Source: Oscillospiraceae bacterium (GTDB taxonomy: Bacteria > Bacillota > Clostridia > Oscillospirales > Oscillospiraceae). From it: a stretch of 64,000 nt of DNA. Shown piece after piece: positions 16,817-25,460 of this stretch; the stretch's first letter is position 1; each line of letters opens with the position of its first letter. Position numbers and translations under genes: made by a program. Where the stretch lies: assembly GCA_020025535.1 (NCBI GenBank), contig JAHHRY010000007.1, positions 12,630 to 76,629 of the forward strand, given 5' to 3'. Below the pieces are notes generated by a model. It worked only from the letters and a program-made list of their open reading frames with translations. It ran no database searches and was not told where the DNA came from.

Positions 16817-16927
16817 TTTGACATGAATGCTGAAGTTTCTGTACTAAAGTAGAAGAATCAAAATTGCTACTAGATCAAGGATGGTATAATTTAGCAGCTT
16901 CTAATAGGTAAAATTAGATTGGTGTAG
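16817..16927 (+). pseudogene. Decayed 3' end of an hsdS gene
   Basis: Read in frame, these 37 codons align without gaps to the last 36 residues of the intact HsdS plus stop: FDMNAEVSVLK-stop-K here versus SDMDAEIEALEQK there, then a closing QLLIGKIRLV-stop versus QLLTGKIRLV-stop. Three in-frame stops and many A/T substitutions show decay. The nucleotide match is strongest at the end, where GGTAAAAT-AGATTGGTGTA is shared. It marks an older second specificity gene in the locus, of the kind that supplies TRDs for shuffling. Confidence 0.8.
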
Positions 16928-16999
16928 AATAGAATGGATAAAAACATAAAAAAGATAATTTATATTTCTGGATTATTTTTAATTATTGGCGGAAAGGAT

Positions 17000-17248
17000 A
17001 TGCTGTTCACTTTATGGAGGGCTGTAGCACAAATATTTATGGCATTCTTTCCTATATTTAAAAATGTTGCAAAGCAAAAATTAGAAGACTATTTAACGTC
17101 TCCGTATTTTATTGTAAGTGTTATTATGGCGCTTGCTTCTACGGTAGGCATATGGTTTGGCCACAAAGGCGGTAAAATTCTATATACTGTCATATCGATT
17201 ATCCTGCTTTTGATTAATTTATTCAGCATTCTCGCAAATGTAGTATAA
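17000..17248 (+). CDS. Small two-segment membrane protein within the hsd operon
   Basis: 82 residues from the ATG at 17000, which has GCGGAAAGG upstream. An in-frame ATG at 16934 would add 22 hydrophobic residues but has no visible site. Two membrane-spanning stretches appear: IVSVIMALASTVGIWFG and TVISIILLLINLFSILANVV, with an N-terminal amphipathic part (LFTLWRAVAQIFMAFFPIF). No family recognised. It lies 89 bases before hsdR on the same strand. Small membrane proteins are common effectors in abortive defence and toxin systems, but nothing here proves that role. Confidence 0.6.
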   Translation: MLFTLWRAVAQIFMAFFPIFKNVAKQKLEDYLTSPYFIVSVIMALASTVGIWFGHKGGKILYTVISIILLLINLFSILANVV

Positions 17249-17337
17249 TCTTTTGGGATATAGCAAACAAGAATACCGCTGCACAAACAAAATTTTGATT
17301 AGTTGTGATATAAACAAATTGCTAAGAAGGTGGTACT

Positions 17338-20300
17338 ATGTCTAACATTGGCGACAACGAACGCAAAACGCAAGATCGAGTAATTAAATTTTTCAGTGAC
17401 AAACTCCACTATACATATCTTGGAAATCTGCAGGATCAGGTCAACACCAATATCATGCAGGACCGGCTGCTGAACTGGCTGACCGAAAAGCAGGGATACT
17501 CTGAGAAGCTGGCCCAGCGTGCAGTTGCCGAGCTTTCCAAAACTACCGGAAATCTGCAGCAGGGTCTGTATCACGCAAACAAAGAGGTATACTCCCTTCT
17601 GAAATACGGTGCCAAGGTCAAGGAAAGTGCCGAGCAGTCCGAAACCACCGTTTACTTTATCAATTTTCAAAATCCGGCTGCCAATGACTTCGCCATTGCC
17701 GAAGAGGTGACTGTGGTGGAGAAAAATGAAAAGCGCCCGGATCTGGTAATCTATGTCAACGGTATTGCGTTAGCGGTCATAGAGCTGAAGAAGAGCAGTG
17801 TTTCTGTTTCCAATGGTATCCGCCAGAACCTTACCAATCAGAGAGCCAACTTTATTGAGAAGTTTTTCACGACGATTCAGTTCTGTATGGCAGGAAACAA
17901 CAGCGAAGGCCTGCGTTATGGTACTTTACTGACCCCGGAAAAGCACTATCTGGAGTGGAAAGCGGACGGCTTTACCCAGTTCCCGGAGGAGCGGGAAGAT
18001 ACGGATGTGAATATCGAGGAAGTTTGCAAATCCATTCCCAACAAGCTGGATATGCAGATTTATGCAATGTTCTACAAAAAGCGTTTCCTGGATCTAATTC
18101 ACAACTTTGTGATCTTCGATAAGGGCTATAAGAAGGTCTGCCGTTACAACCAGTATTATGCAATCAAACGGGCACAGCATCGGCTGAATGATAAGCACAG
18201 AGGCGGTATTATCTGGCACACACAGGGCAGCGGAAAGAGCCTGACCATGGTGTGGCTGTCTAAGTGGATTCTTTCCAATAATCCCCACGCCAGAGTCCTG
18301 GTTGTCACGGACCGGGAGGAACTGGATGACCAGATTGAGAAGACTTTTATTGGCGTAGACGAGAAAATTGTCCGGACCAGAAGCGGTAAAGACCTGCTGG
18401 AACGCCTCAACGCTTACGATGATAATCTGATATGTTCCCTGATTCACAAATTTGGCAGACGGGGTAGCGAAAGCACCGACGGCGATTATGAAAAGTATAT
18501 TGATGAGCTGAAAAAGGCTCTCCCCAAGGACTTTGTGGCTAAGGGCGACATAACGGTTTTTGTGGATGAATGTCACAGAACGCAGTCCGGAAAGCTCCAT
18601 GATGCCATGCGGGCAATTTTACCTAATGCAATTTTTATCGGCTTTACCGGCACCCCCCTCCTGAAAAAAGATAAGAAAACCAGCCTGGAAACCTTCGGCG
18701 GCTATATCCACACCTACAAATTTAACGAAGGCGTCCGGGATAAGGTCGTGCTGGATCTGCGCTATGAAGCCAGAGATATTCCTCAGAATCTTACCTCCCA
18801 GGCAAGAGTAGATGCCTGGTTTGATGCTAAAACAGTCGGCCTGACGCCCAGAGCAAAAGCCAAACTGAAAGCCCGCTGGGGAAATATCCAGAAGGTTTTC
18901 TCTTCCAAATCCAGATTGGAGCAGATTGCCAATGACATTATTTTTGACTTTGGAACCAAAGCCCGCCTGATGGATGGAAACGGAAATGCCATTCTGGTGG
19001 CAGGATCGGTGTATTCTGCGTGCCGGTATTATGAGATTTTCCAGAGCAAGGGATTCAAAAAATGTGCTGTTATTTCCTCCTATACGCCCAATGTGGGAGA
19101 TCTGCGGACGGACACTGTCAGCGAGGAAGAAGAAACAGAAACAGCAGAAAAATACAATATTTATCTGAAAATGATTGGAATTGATCCCAATGGGGATCAG
19201 AAACATATTGCAGGCAAAGTTGAGGAGTTTGAAAAGGAAGCAAAGAGAAAGTTTGTAGCAGAGCCTGCTAATATGAAGCTGTTGATTGTGGTAGACAAGC
19301 TTCTGACAGGCTTTGATGCCCCGCCATGTACCTATCTTTACATAGACAAGTCCATGCATGACCATGGGCTGTTTCAGGCAATCTGCCGTGTTAATCGGCT
19401 TGATGGCGAAAGCAAGGACTTTGGTTATATTGTTGACTATAAAGAACTCTTTGGCAATCTGGCTGATGCCATGAACAAGTATACTACTGGTGCATTTGAA
19501 GCCTACGATGCAGAAGATGTAGATGGCCTTTTGAAGGATCGTACTGAGGAATCCAAGAAATATTTTGAAGATACGCTGGAAGCGTTGGAAGAACTTTGCG
19601 AGGGTGTAGAAGCACCAAAGTCGGAACTGGAATATAATCACTATTTTTGCGGTGAAAGCGGCGTTGATACAGATCAGGATGAGGTATTTACACGCATCCG
19701 GGAGAAACTGTATAAGCTGGTTTCCCGCCTGGTTCGGGCATATGCAGAACTGAAATCCCGTATGGGTGAGGCTGGATATACAGAAGAAGAACAGCTTCGC
19801 ATGGACCGCAAAGTGACATTTTATGTGGAACTGAAGGAAACTATTGGCAGATCCAGTGGAGATTTTATTGATCTGAAAGCCTATGAGCCGGGAATGCGGT
19901 ATCTGGTTGATACCTATATTTCTGCAGAGGAGTCCAATACCATTGGTAATATGGAAGATTTCACGCTCCTGGATTTCATCCTTACGCAGGAGGGAAAACT
20001 GGAGGACGAATCTGATAAGAAAGGCCAGGATAGTGCAGCAGAAACCATTGAGAACAACATCCGAAAAAAAGTTGTTGAAAAAATGGTTATCAACCCGGCG
20101 TATTACGGAAAAATGTCTGCGATTTTGCAGCGGTTGATTGAAGATCGTAAAAAAGGCGTTATTCAGTATGGGCAGCTTTTGGATGCTTACATGGAACTTG
20201 CAAAAAAAGTGACAAATCCGGAAAAGAATTTCAGGTATCCAGAAAGCATTCGGTCCAGTGGCGCTAAGCGAGCATTGTATGACAACTGCGGTGAAGATGA

Positions 20301-20469
20301 AAAACTGGCCAATAAGCTGCATGATGCCGTAATGAAGTCTAAAATGGACGGTTTTCGGAATAACGCAGTCAAGGAAAATAAAATAAAATACGCTCTGTAC
20401 AAAGTCCTGAGAGATGATGATGAAGTGGACCGTATTTATCAGATCGTCGTGGAACAAGAGGAATACTGA
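17338..20469 (+). CDS. hsdR: Type I restriction endonuclease subunit HsdR
   Basis: 1043 residues. The N-terminal PD-(D/E)xK nuclease includes RPDLVIY from residue 133 and VIELKK near 148. The SF2 translocase follows: Walker A TQGSGKSLTM near residue 297, DECH box near 410, motif III FTGTPLL, and motif VI region QAICRVNRLDG. It cuts unmodified DNA at a distance after ATP-driven translocation, as part of the HsdR2M2S complex. A GAAGGTGGTACT site precedes the ATG. It is separated from hsdS by 4.1 kb of inserted genes, unlike the compact hsdRMS order. Its TGA overlaps the next ATG by one base. Confidence 0.96.
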   Translation: MSNIGDNERKTQDRVIKFFSDKLHYTYLGNLQDQVNTNIMQDRLLNWLTEKQGYSEKLAQRAVAELSKTTGNLQQGLYHANKEVYSLLKYGAKVKESAEQSETTVYFINFQNPAANDFAIAEEVTVVEKNEKRPDLVIYVNGIALAVIELKKSSVSVSNGIRQNLTNQRANFIEKFFTTIQFCMAGNNSEGLRYGTLLTPEKHYLEWKADGFTQFPEEREDTDVNIEEVCKSIPNKLDMQIYAMFYKKRFLDLIHNFVIFDKGYKKVCRYNQYYAIKRAQHRLNDKHRGGIIWHTQGSGKSLTMVWLSKWILSNNPHARVLVVTDREELDDQIEKTFIGVDEKIVRTRSGKDLLERLNAYDDNLICSLIHKFGRRGSESTDGDYEKYIDELKKALPKDFVAKGDITVFVDECHRTQSGKLHDAMRAILPNAIFIGFTGTPLLKKDKKTSLETFGGYIHTYKFNEGVRDKVVLDLRYEARDIPQNLTSQARVDAWFDAKTVGLTPRAKAKLKARWGNIQKVFSSKSRLEQIANDIIFDFGTKARLMDGNGNAILVAGSVYSACRYYEIFQSKGFKKCAVISSYTPNVGDLRTDTVSEEEETETAEKYNIYLKMIGIDPNGDQKHIAGKVEEFEKEAKRKFVAEPANMKLLIVVDKLLTGFDAPPCTYLYIDKSMHDHGLFQAICRVNRLDGESKDFGYIVDYKELFGNLADAMNKYTTGAFEAYDAEDVDGLLKDRTEESKKYFEDTLEALEELCEGVEAPKSELEYNHYFCGESGVDTDQDEVFTRIREKLYKLVSRLVRAYAELKSRMGEAGYTEEEQLRMDRKVTFYVELKETIGRSSGDFIDLKAYEPGMRYLVDTYISAEESNTIGNMEDFTLLDFILTQEGKLEDESDKKGQDSAAETIENNIRKKVVEKMVINPAYYGKMSAILQRLIEDRKKGVIQYGQLLDAYMELAKKVTNPEKNFRYPESIRSSGAKRALYDNCGEDEKLANKLHDAVMKSKMDGFRNNAVKENKIKYALYKVLRDDDEVDRIYQIVVEQEEY

Positions 20470-21179
20470 TGCAGATTGTAGTAGCAAATATCCCAGTAGA
20501 AGTAGTTAAGAAAAATATCAAAAATATGCATCTGTATGTTCTGCCACCGGATGGTCATGTCCGTGCATCAGTGCCGATGACGCTTTCAGATGAAGCGATT
20601 ACCATGTTTGTCAGGACCAAAATCAGCTGGGTTCGGAAACAACAGGAAAAATTTCAGAATCAGCCAAGACAGTCTGAGCGGGAATATGTGTCTGGAGAGA
20701 CATTTTATCTTTGGGGAAAGCAATATTATTTGCAGGTTGAATACAGCTACCAGGGAAATTCCCTTGTTTTATCCGGTGATAAAGCAATCTTGACGGTTCG
20801 AAAAGAAAGTACCGTAAAACAGCGTGAGAATTTTGTGCATGAATGGTACCGCAGTCAGTTGAAGAAGAAAATTGGTCAGCTGTTGCCCAAGTGGGAAAAA
20901 ATTACGGATTTACATCCCAGCGGTTGGCAGACGAAATACATGACTACCAAATGGGGCACATGTAATACGAAAACAAAGAAAATCTGGCTTAATCTGCAGC
21001 TTGCCAAAAAACCGGTGGAGTGTCTGGAGTATGTCATTCTCCATGAGCTGGCCCATCTTCGGGTAAAAAATCACGGCCCGGAATTTGTAGCAATTCTGGA
21101 CCAGTATATGCCTTTTTGGAGAGATACAAAGAAATTACTAAATGATTCAACCTTGGATTATTTTGGTAACGAAAGATAA
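20469..21179 (+). CDS. YgjP-like (DUF45) metal-dependent peptidase-fold protein
   Basis: 236 residues. The zinc site HELAH is near residue 192 with a downstream H (KNHGPEF), and the family signature KYMTTKWGTCNTKTKKIWLN precedes it. YgjP/DUF45 proteins sit next to hsdR in many type I loci and are presumed zinc metallopeptidases; the cellular target is not known. Translation is coupled to hsdR (TGATG). Length fits the family (~230). Confidence 0.9.
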   Translation: MQIVVANIPVEVVKKNIKNMHLYVLPPDGHVRASVPMTLSDEAITMFVRTKISWVRKQQEKFQNQPRQSEREYVSGETFYLWGKQYYLQVEYSYQGNSLVLSGDKAILTVRKESTVKQRENFVHEWYRSQLKKKIGQLLPKWEKITDLHPSGWQTKYMTTKWGTCNTKTKKIWLNLQLAKKPVECLEYVILHELAHLRVKNHGPEFVAILDQYMPFWRDTKKLLNDSTLDYFGNER

Positions 21180-21200
21180 TTTAAAGAGGGTGTGGGATAG

Positions 21201-23756
21201 ATGAAGGGTTCAGAGGCAAAACTGGTCTCCTATATGCAGGGATCTGACAAACGATTTGTGATCCCGGTATATCAGCGGAACTATGACTGGCGGTTGGATA
21301 ACTGCAAGCAATTATTTGACGATCTGGTAAAAATTATCAAGAAGAACCGTTCCAGCCATTTCTTTGGAAGTATTGTCTCAGTACATAACGAGGGCTCATT
21401 TAACGAGTTCCAGGTGATTGACGGACAGCAGCGGCTGACTACCATTTCGCTGCTGTTTCTGGCGATGTATAACCTGATGAAATCCGGGGCAGTGGTGCCG
21501 GCTCAGAAAAATCTGGCAGATAAGATTCTGAAAACTTATCTGATTGATGAGTGGCAGGAGGATGAAACCAGAATCAAGCTGAAACCCATTAAAAACGATC
21601 AAAAGGCGTTTGGCCTGCTGTTTCAGGATGCGGAGGACCATATTCCGGAATCCAATCTGACCATTAACTACAACTTTTTCTGCGACCAGATCAAAAAAGA
21701 GCGGATTACGGTGGACGAGCTGTACACTGCTATTACCCGACTGGAGATTATCAATATCACACTGAACCAGGAGGATAACCCTCAGCTGATCTTTGAGAGC
21801 CTCAACTCTACGGGACTTGCACTCAGCGAAGGTGATAAGATCCGCAATTTCATTCTGATGGGCCTGCCCGCCCGGGAACAAAACGAGTATTACGAAAAGT
21901 ACTGGAATAAAATAGAAGTCTGCACGAAATATGATGTCAGTTCCTTTGTCCGGGACTATTTGAGTGTGAAACAGCTGGAAATCCCGGCTATCAGCAAGGT
22001 GTATGCCACTTTTAAAGCATATGTGGAAGAAGCCAGCCTCACAACAGAGCAGCTACTGCAGGATCTTTTGGGGTATGCCAAGCGGTATCAGATTCTTCTG
22101 AAGGGACAAACAGAGGACAGAGCACTCAATGCCTGTATCTACCGTCTGAATCGACTGGAAACCACTGTTACAAGACCTTTCTTTATGGAAGTTCTGCGGC
22201 TGCATGAAAAAGAAAACGGAAGTGTTCTGACATTGCAGCAGGTTCGTGAAATTTTCTTGTTTACTGAAAATTATCTGTTCCGGAGAATGATCTGCGATCT
22301 GCAGACCAACACCCTGAATAAAATTTTTCTGCTGCTCCACAGAGAAATTATCCGGTTTGATGGTTCTTCCGATAACTATGGAGAAAAGTTTAAGTATGCC
22401 CTGCTGTCCAAAAATGATCGGGGCAGATTCCCCAGAGATGACGAATTCACGGAAGCATTTTCTGCCCGCCAGATCTATCAGATGAACAGTAAGAATAAAA
22501 TCTATATTTTTGAGCGCTTTGAAAATGCGGGGACGATTGAAGACAAGGATATTTATCGTCACTGTGATGAGGGCACTTATTCCATCGAGCATATTATGCC
22601 GCAGCATCTGACACCGGCCTGGGCAGAGGCTTTGGGGAATGATTATGAAGAAATTCACGAGCAGTGGCTGCATCGCATTGCTAACCTGACCCTGACTGCC
22701 TACAACTCCAAATACAGTAATAACTCGTTTGAAAATAAACGGGACCGGGAGGATGGCTTTGCTGCCAGCGGACTGCGGCTCAATACTTGGATTGCGGCTC
22801 AGAGTCAGTGGACCCTGACGGAGCTGAAAGCCCGAAATGACCTGCTAATGGAAAAAGCAGTAGGAATCTGGCCCGTTCCGGTCACAGACTACAAACCAGC
22901 AGAAAAACAGCTGGATTGCTATACACTGGAAGATGATGTGGATCTGAGTGGTCGTGAAATTATTCGCTTTGAGTATAAGAATACTTCGCAGCCGGTGACC
23001 AGTTGGATTGCCATGCAGGAACAAGTGCTGAAAATACTCCACGAAGAGGATGAATCAATTCTGTCTCAGCTGGCTCATGTCTGCAATCCCGATAATGAGC
23101 TCGATGTTTATGTCAGTGATAATCCTGCTGATTTACGTGGAGCACTGCAAATTGATGAAGGCATTTACCTGGAGAAAAATACCAGCACCACAACCAAGAT
23201 TTCCATGCTTCGGAAATTCTTTAAGGCGTACAACGCCAACCCAGAAAGTCTGGTATTTTACCTGAAGGATCCCGGCGAGGAGAATACTACAGCCGAAGCA
23301 GGAACTCGGTATGAGTTACGCAGAAAATATTGGGCATTTGCTCTGGATTATATCCACGAGGCTCATGGAACAAACGGAACATTCCGGTATGTCGGTCCAT
23401 CTAAAGAAAACTGGATTACCGGAGCTCTGGGAATCAGTGGATTCGGCATCTGTTGTGTGGCTAATTATGATCAGGCTAGAGTTGATCTGACATTGTCAAA
23501 ATCAGACAAGGAGAAAAACAAGTCTGCATTTGATTACCTGCTGGCACATAAAACGCAGATCGAAGCGCAGCTGGGGACACAGGTGGAATGGCAACGCAGC
23601 GAGGACACAAAGGGGTCTTACATTGTTTACCGTCTTACCGGTGTGGGTATTGACCATGAAACAGACTGGATCCGTATGGCAAAATTCCATGCAGAGTGGA
23701 GCAAGAAATTCTTTGATGTATTTGTGCCGCTGCTGCAGCAGTGGAATCTGCAGTAA
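21201..23756 (+). CDS. DUF262/DUF1524 (GmrSD-like) protein with DUF4268-like C-terminus
   Basis: 851 residues. The N-terminal DUF262 (ParB-like, GmrS) part shows IPVYQRNYDW at ~21-30 and QVIDGQQRLTT at ~70-80. A DUF1524 HNH-nuclease motif, SIEHIMPQHLTPAW, follows near 461 with NLTLTAYNSKYSN downstream. The last ~160 residues (KYWAFALDYIHEAHG onwards) resemble DUF4268, a fold linked to nucleases. Single-chain GmrSD proteins are type IV, modification-dependent restriction enzymes that use NTP to cut phage DNA carrying modified bases. Starts 21 bases after the previous gene, so it closes the defence operon. The fused DUF4268-like end is an extra feature. Confidence 0.9.
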   Translation: MKGSEAKLVSYMQGSDKRFVIPVYQRNYDWRLDNCKQLFDDLVKIIKKNRSSHFFGSIVSVHNEGSFNEFQVIDGQQRLTTISLLFLAMYNLMKSGAVVPAQKNLADKILKTYLIDEWQEDETRIKLKPIKNDQKAFGLLFQDAEDHIPESNLTINYNFFCDQIKKERITVDELYTAITRLEIINITLNQEDNPQLIFESLNSTGLALSEGDKIRNFILMGLPAREQNEYYEKYWNKIEVCTKYDVSSFVRDYLSVKQLEIPAISKVYATFKAYVEEASLTTEQLLQDLLGYAKRYQILLKGQTEDRALNACIYRLNRLETTVTRPFFMEVLRLHEKENGSVLTLQQVREIFLFTENYLFRRMICDLQTNTLNKIFLLLHREIIRFDGSSDNYGEKFKYALLSKNDRGRFPRDDEFTEAFSARQIYQMNSKNKIYIFERFENAGTIEDKDIYRHCDEGTYSIEHIMPQHLTPAWAEALGNDYEEIHEQWLHRIANLTLTAYNSKYSNNSFENKRDREDGFAASGLRLNTWIAAQSQWTLTELKARNDLLMEKAVGIWPVPVTDYKPAEKQLDCYTLEDDVDLSGREIIRFEYKNTSQPVTSWIAMQEQVLKILHEEDESILSQLAHVCNPDNELDVYVSDNPADLRGALQIDEGIYLEKNTSTTTKISMLRKFFKAYNANPESLVFYLKDPGEENTTAEAGTRYELRRKYWAFALDYIHEAHGTNGTFRYVGPSKENWITGALGISGFGICCVANYDQARVDLTLSKSDKEKNKSAFDYLLAHKTQIEAQLGTQVEWQRSEDTKGSYIVYRLTGVGIDHETDWIRMAKFHAEWSKKFFDVFVPLLQQWNLQ

Positions 23757-23775
23757 TAAACTTTGTATAACAAAT

Positions 23776-23805
23776 AAGGCTGAGATCCATATGAATCTCA
23801 GCCTT
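23776..23805 (+). terminator. Hairpin after the defence operon
   Basis: An 11-bp perfect stem (23776-23786 with 23795-23805) lies 20 bases past the last stop. The T run is weak, so termination may be incomplete. Confidence 0.6.
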
Positions 23806-23824
23806 GGCAAATTTATGGCAAAAA

Positions 23825-23873
23825 AGAGCTAACCCTCGATTGAATCTCTGACTTTCAATCGAGGGTTAGCTCT
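23825..23873 (-). terminator. Perfect 20-bp inverted repeat ending a short leftward transcript
   Basis: The arms 23825-23844 and 23854-23873 pair perfectly over 20 bp around a 9-base loop. On the minus strand the stem is followed by six T residues, a classic strong terminator. It would end a leftward transcript that holds only a nine-codon frame (see 23866-23895). Confidence 0.7.
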
Positions 23874-23895
23874 GATGAATTTCCGGACTTCTCAT
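23866..23895 (-). other. Nine-codon mini-ORF with strong ribosome site, running into terminator
   Basis: GAAGGAGG lies 8 bases before ATG 23895; the frame reads MRSPEIHQS then TAA, and the stop falls inside the terminator stem. It may be a leader peptide, a small regulatory RNA with a decoy site, or the truncated front of a lost gene. No promoter is certain. Confidence 0.35.
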
Positions 23896-24315
23896 ATTAC
23901 TGAGCCTCCTTCTATATGGAAACGATTTGTTTTTTTGTTCCTTTGTTGTGACTACAGAATACTATAGAAATCGGTGCTTTTCAATTGGCAGAGTCCTTAA
24001 AAAGCAGGGCTGAAAGTTAGAAAAAATGCGAATAGATAAGACCGAATAGAAATGATATGATAAGTATGTTGGGCAGCCTACAGACTGCCCATTTTTGACG
24101 AGAAACCGAAAACAGAAAAATATTACAGATGAGATACAGTATTGCTTAAACAGTATCTATGATATAGATTTTAACTGTGCAGTGTGTTATGATAAACAGG
24201 GAGATTTTTGGCGAAACGCAGTATATTTTGAATTATATGTTCTGACTTTGTCAAACCAGGTTAGTATGTTGGGTTGCTGAAAGCAACACTTATTAACTTT
24301 ACGGAGGCTAAGAAA
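23896..24315. other. Intergenic region; one doubtful frame
   Basis: Beyond the mini-ORF the region is AT-rich. A hairpin with T run (GGGCAG...CTGCCC-ATTTTT, 24074-24096) looks like a rightward terminator. A 61-codon frame from TTG 24095 to 24280 has protein-like composition but no ribosome site, so I do not call it a gene. The phrase AGTATGTTGGG occurs at both ~24063 and ~24260, each followed by a short hairpin. Confidence 0.35.
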
Positions 24316-25455
24316 ATGAGCGAAAGAAAATTCAAAAAAGAAACACTTGAAATGCTGGATATTATGATTCAGCATGCTGAGGCCGGTCCGTCTGGATTCT
24401 GGGTGGATGATTACGAAGGCTGCGGAAATCCGAGAATCTTTCCTGAGTTTGCAGAGGGCCTTAAAAAGGGCAGGCTGGTTCAAAAGCAACATTATATTTG
24501 TCCTTGGAATACTGCGGTCCTCTATGGTGAGGGACATGGCAATATCCACACAGGATGCTATTATAGCTGCTCATTTCGGGACGCCAGCGTTTTTCCTCCT
24601 CAGATGCTGCGGGCAATTCTTTTGCGGTTCAGAAAAAGAATGCTTTCAGGGGAATATGATAATTTGAAACATCTGAAGCCATTGCTTACGGAAAGTGAAC
24701 AGACTTATATTGCGAAGCAACAGAAAGCTGAGAAAGAAAGACGGGAGCGTCAGTATACCCAAAAGCAGACTGAAAAGGCCAAAAGAGCAAAGGCATTGCT
24801 GAATAAATACGAAGGCGACAAGGATATTCAGGCCCTTATACAATGTCATTATGGGGAAAAAATCTCAGTGATTCATGAACATGAGATTATTGATTTTTCG
24901 CCTGACGGAATGAAAGACATTAAAAGCGGTCATCCACTTTCTTATGATGAGTATCTGGATATTCAGATTCGCTCTCAGGGAAAGGAACGGCCCTGGTTTG
25001 CCTTGTGCTATTATAATTTCCCCAATGAATTCAAGGGCTGCATCGAAATCAGGAACAATCAAAAAATTTGCTTCCAGAGGATATTTGTGACAGGAATGTA
25101 TGCAGATGATTGTTCCTTTTTTGACGGGAAAGAAGATCATGTCTGGATGGATGAGGCTGGTTTTGAAAAATTTGAGGTGGGGGACTGTGTCTCGTTTTAC
25201 GCAGATGTGTACCGATATGTGAAAACAGGGCATGGGAAAATCCTGGATTATGGCCTGTGTAATCCTCGGAACATAGAAAAGATCGAGGCATATCGCCTTC
25301 CAAGCGATAAGCAGATTGTAGCACAACAGATCGATGAGATCATCTGCGAAAACTGTTATTTGTCTGAACAGTGCAGTCGGCTGCATTGTATGCGCAACCC
25401 AAAAGAGCTCAGAGCGGTGCGAGATCAAATGATGAGTATGGTGAATAAGGAGTGA
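24316..25455 (+). CDS. Unknown protein with C-terminal Cys cluster
   Basis: 379 residues from ATG 24316 (GGAGGCTAAGAAA upstream). No recognised family. An N-terminal ~110-residue domain carries CSFRDASVFPPQMLRAILLR, then a strongly charged coiled-coil-like linker (KQQKAEKERRERQYTQKQTE), then a beta-rich domain (VTGMYADDCSFFDGKEDHVW; VGDCVSFYADVYRYV) that could be an OB-like or PilZ-like barrel. The C-terminus has CENCYLSEQCSRLHC, spacing fit for a zinc or Fe-S site. It stands 5 bases before the lipoprotein gene start, so they form a pair. Function unknown. Confidence 0.75.
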   Translation: MSERKFKKETLEMLDIMIQHAEAGPSGFWVDDYEGCGNPRIFPEFAEGLKKGRLVQKQHYICPWNTAVLYGEGHGNIHTGCYYSCSFRDASVFPPQMLRAILLRFRKRMLSGEYDNLKHLKPLLTESEQTYIAKQQKAEKERRERQYTQKQTEKAKRAKALLNKYEGDKDIQALIQCHYGEKISVIHEHEIIDFSPDGMKDIKSGHPLSYDEYLDIQIRSQGKERPWFALCYYNFPNEFKGCIEIRNNQKICFQRIFVTGMYADDCSFFDGKEDHVWMDEAGFEKFEVGDCVSFYADVYRYVKTGHGKILDYGLCNPRNIEKIEAYRLPSDKQIVAQQIDEIICENCYLSEQCSRLHCMRNPKELRAVRDQMMSMVNKE

Positions 25456-25460
25456 TTGCG

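Noticed and set aside
18619..20487. 622-codon leftward frame opposite hsdR
   Set aside because: Antisense shadow of a well-supported gene; Phe/Ile/Cys-rich and with no family features.
24095..24280. 61-codon rightward frame before the Cys-cluster gene
   Set aside because: Starts at a TTG within a terminator T run and lacks a ribosome site; left as a note only.
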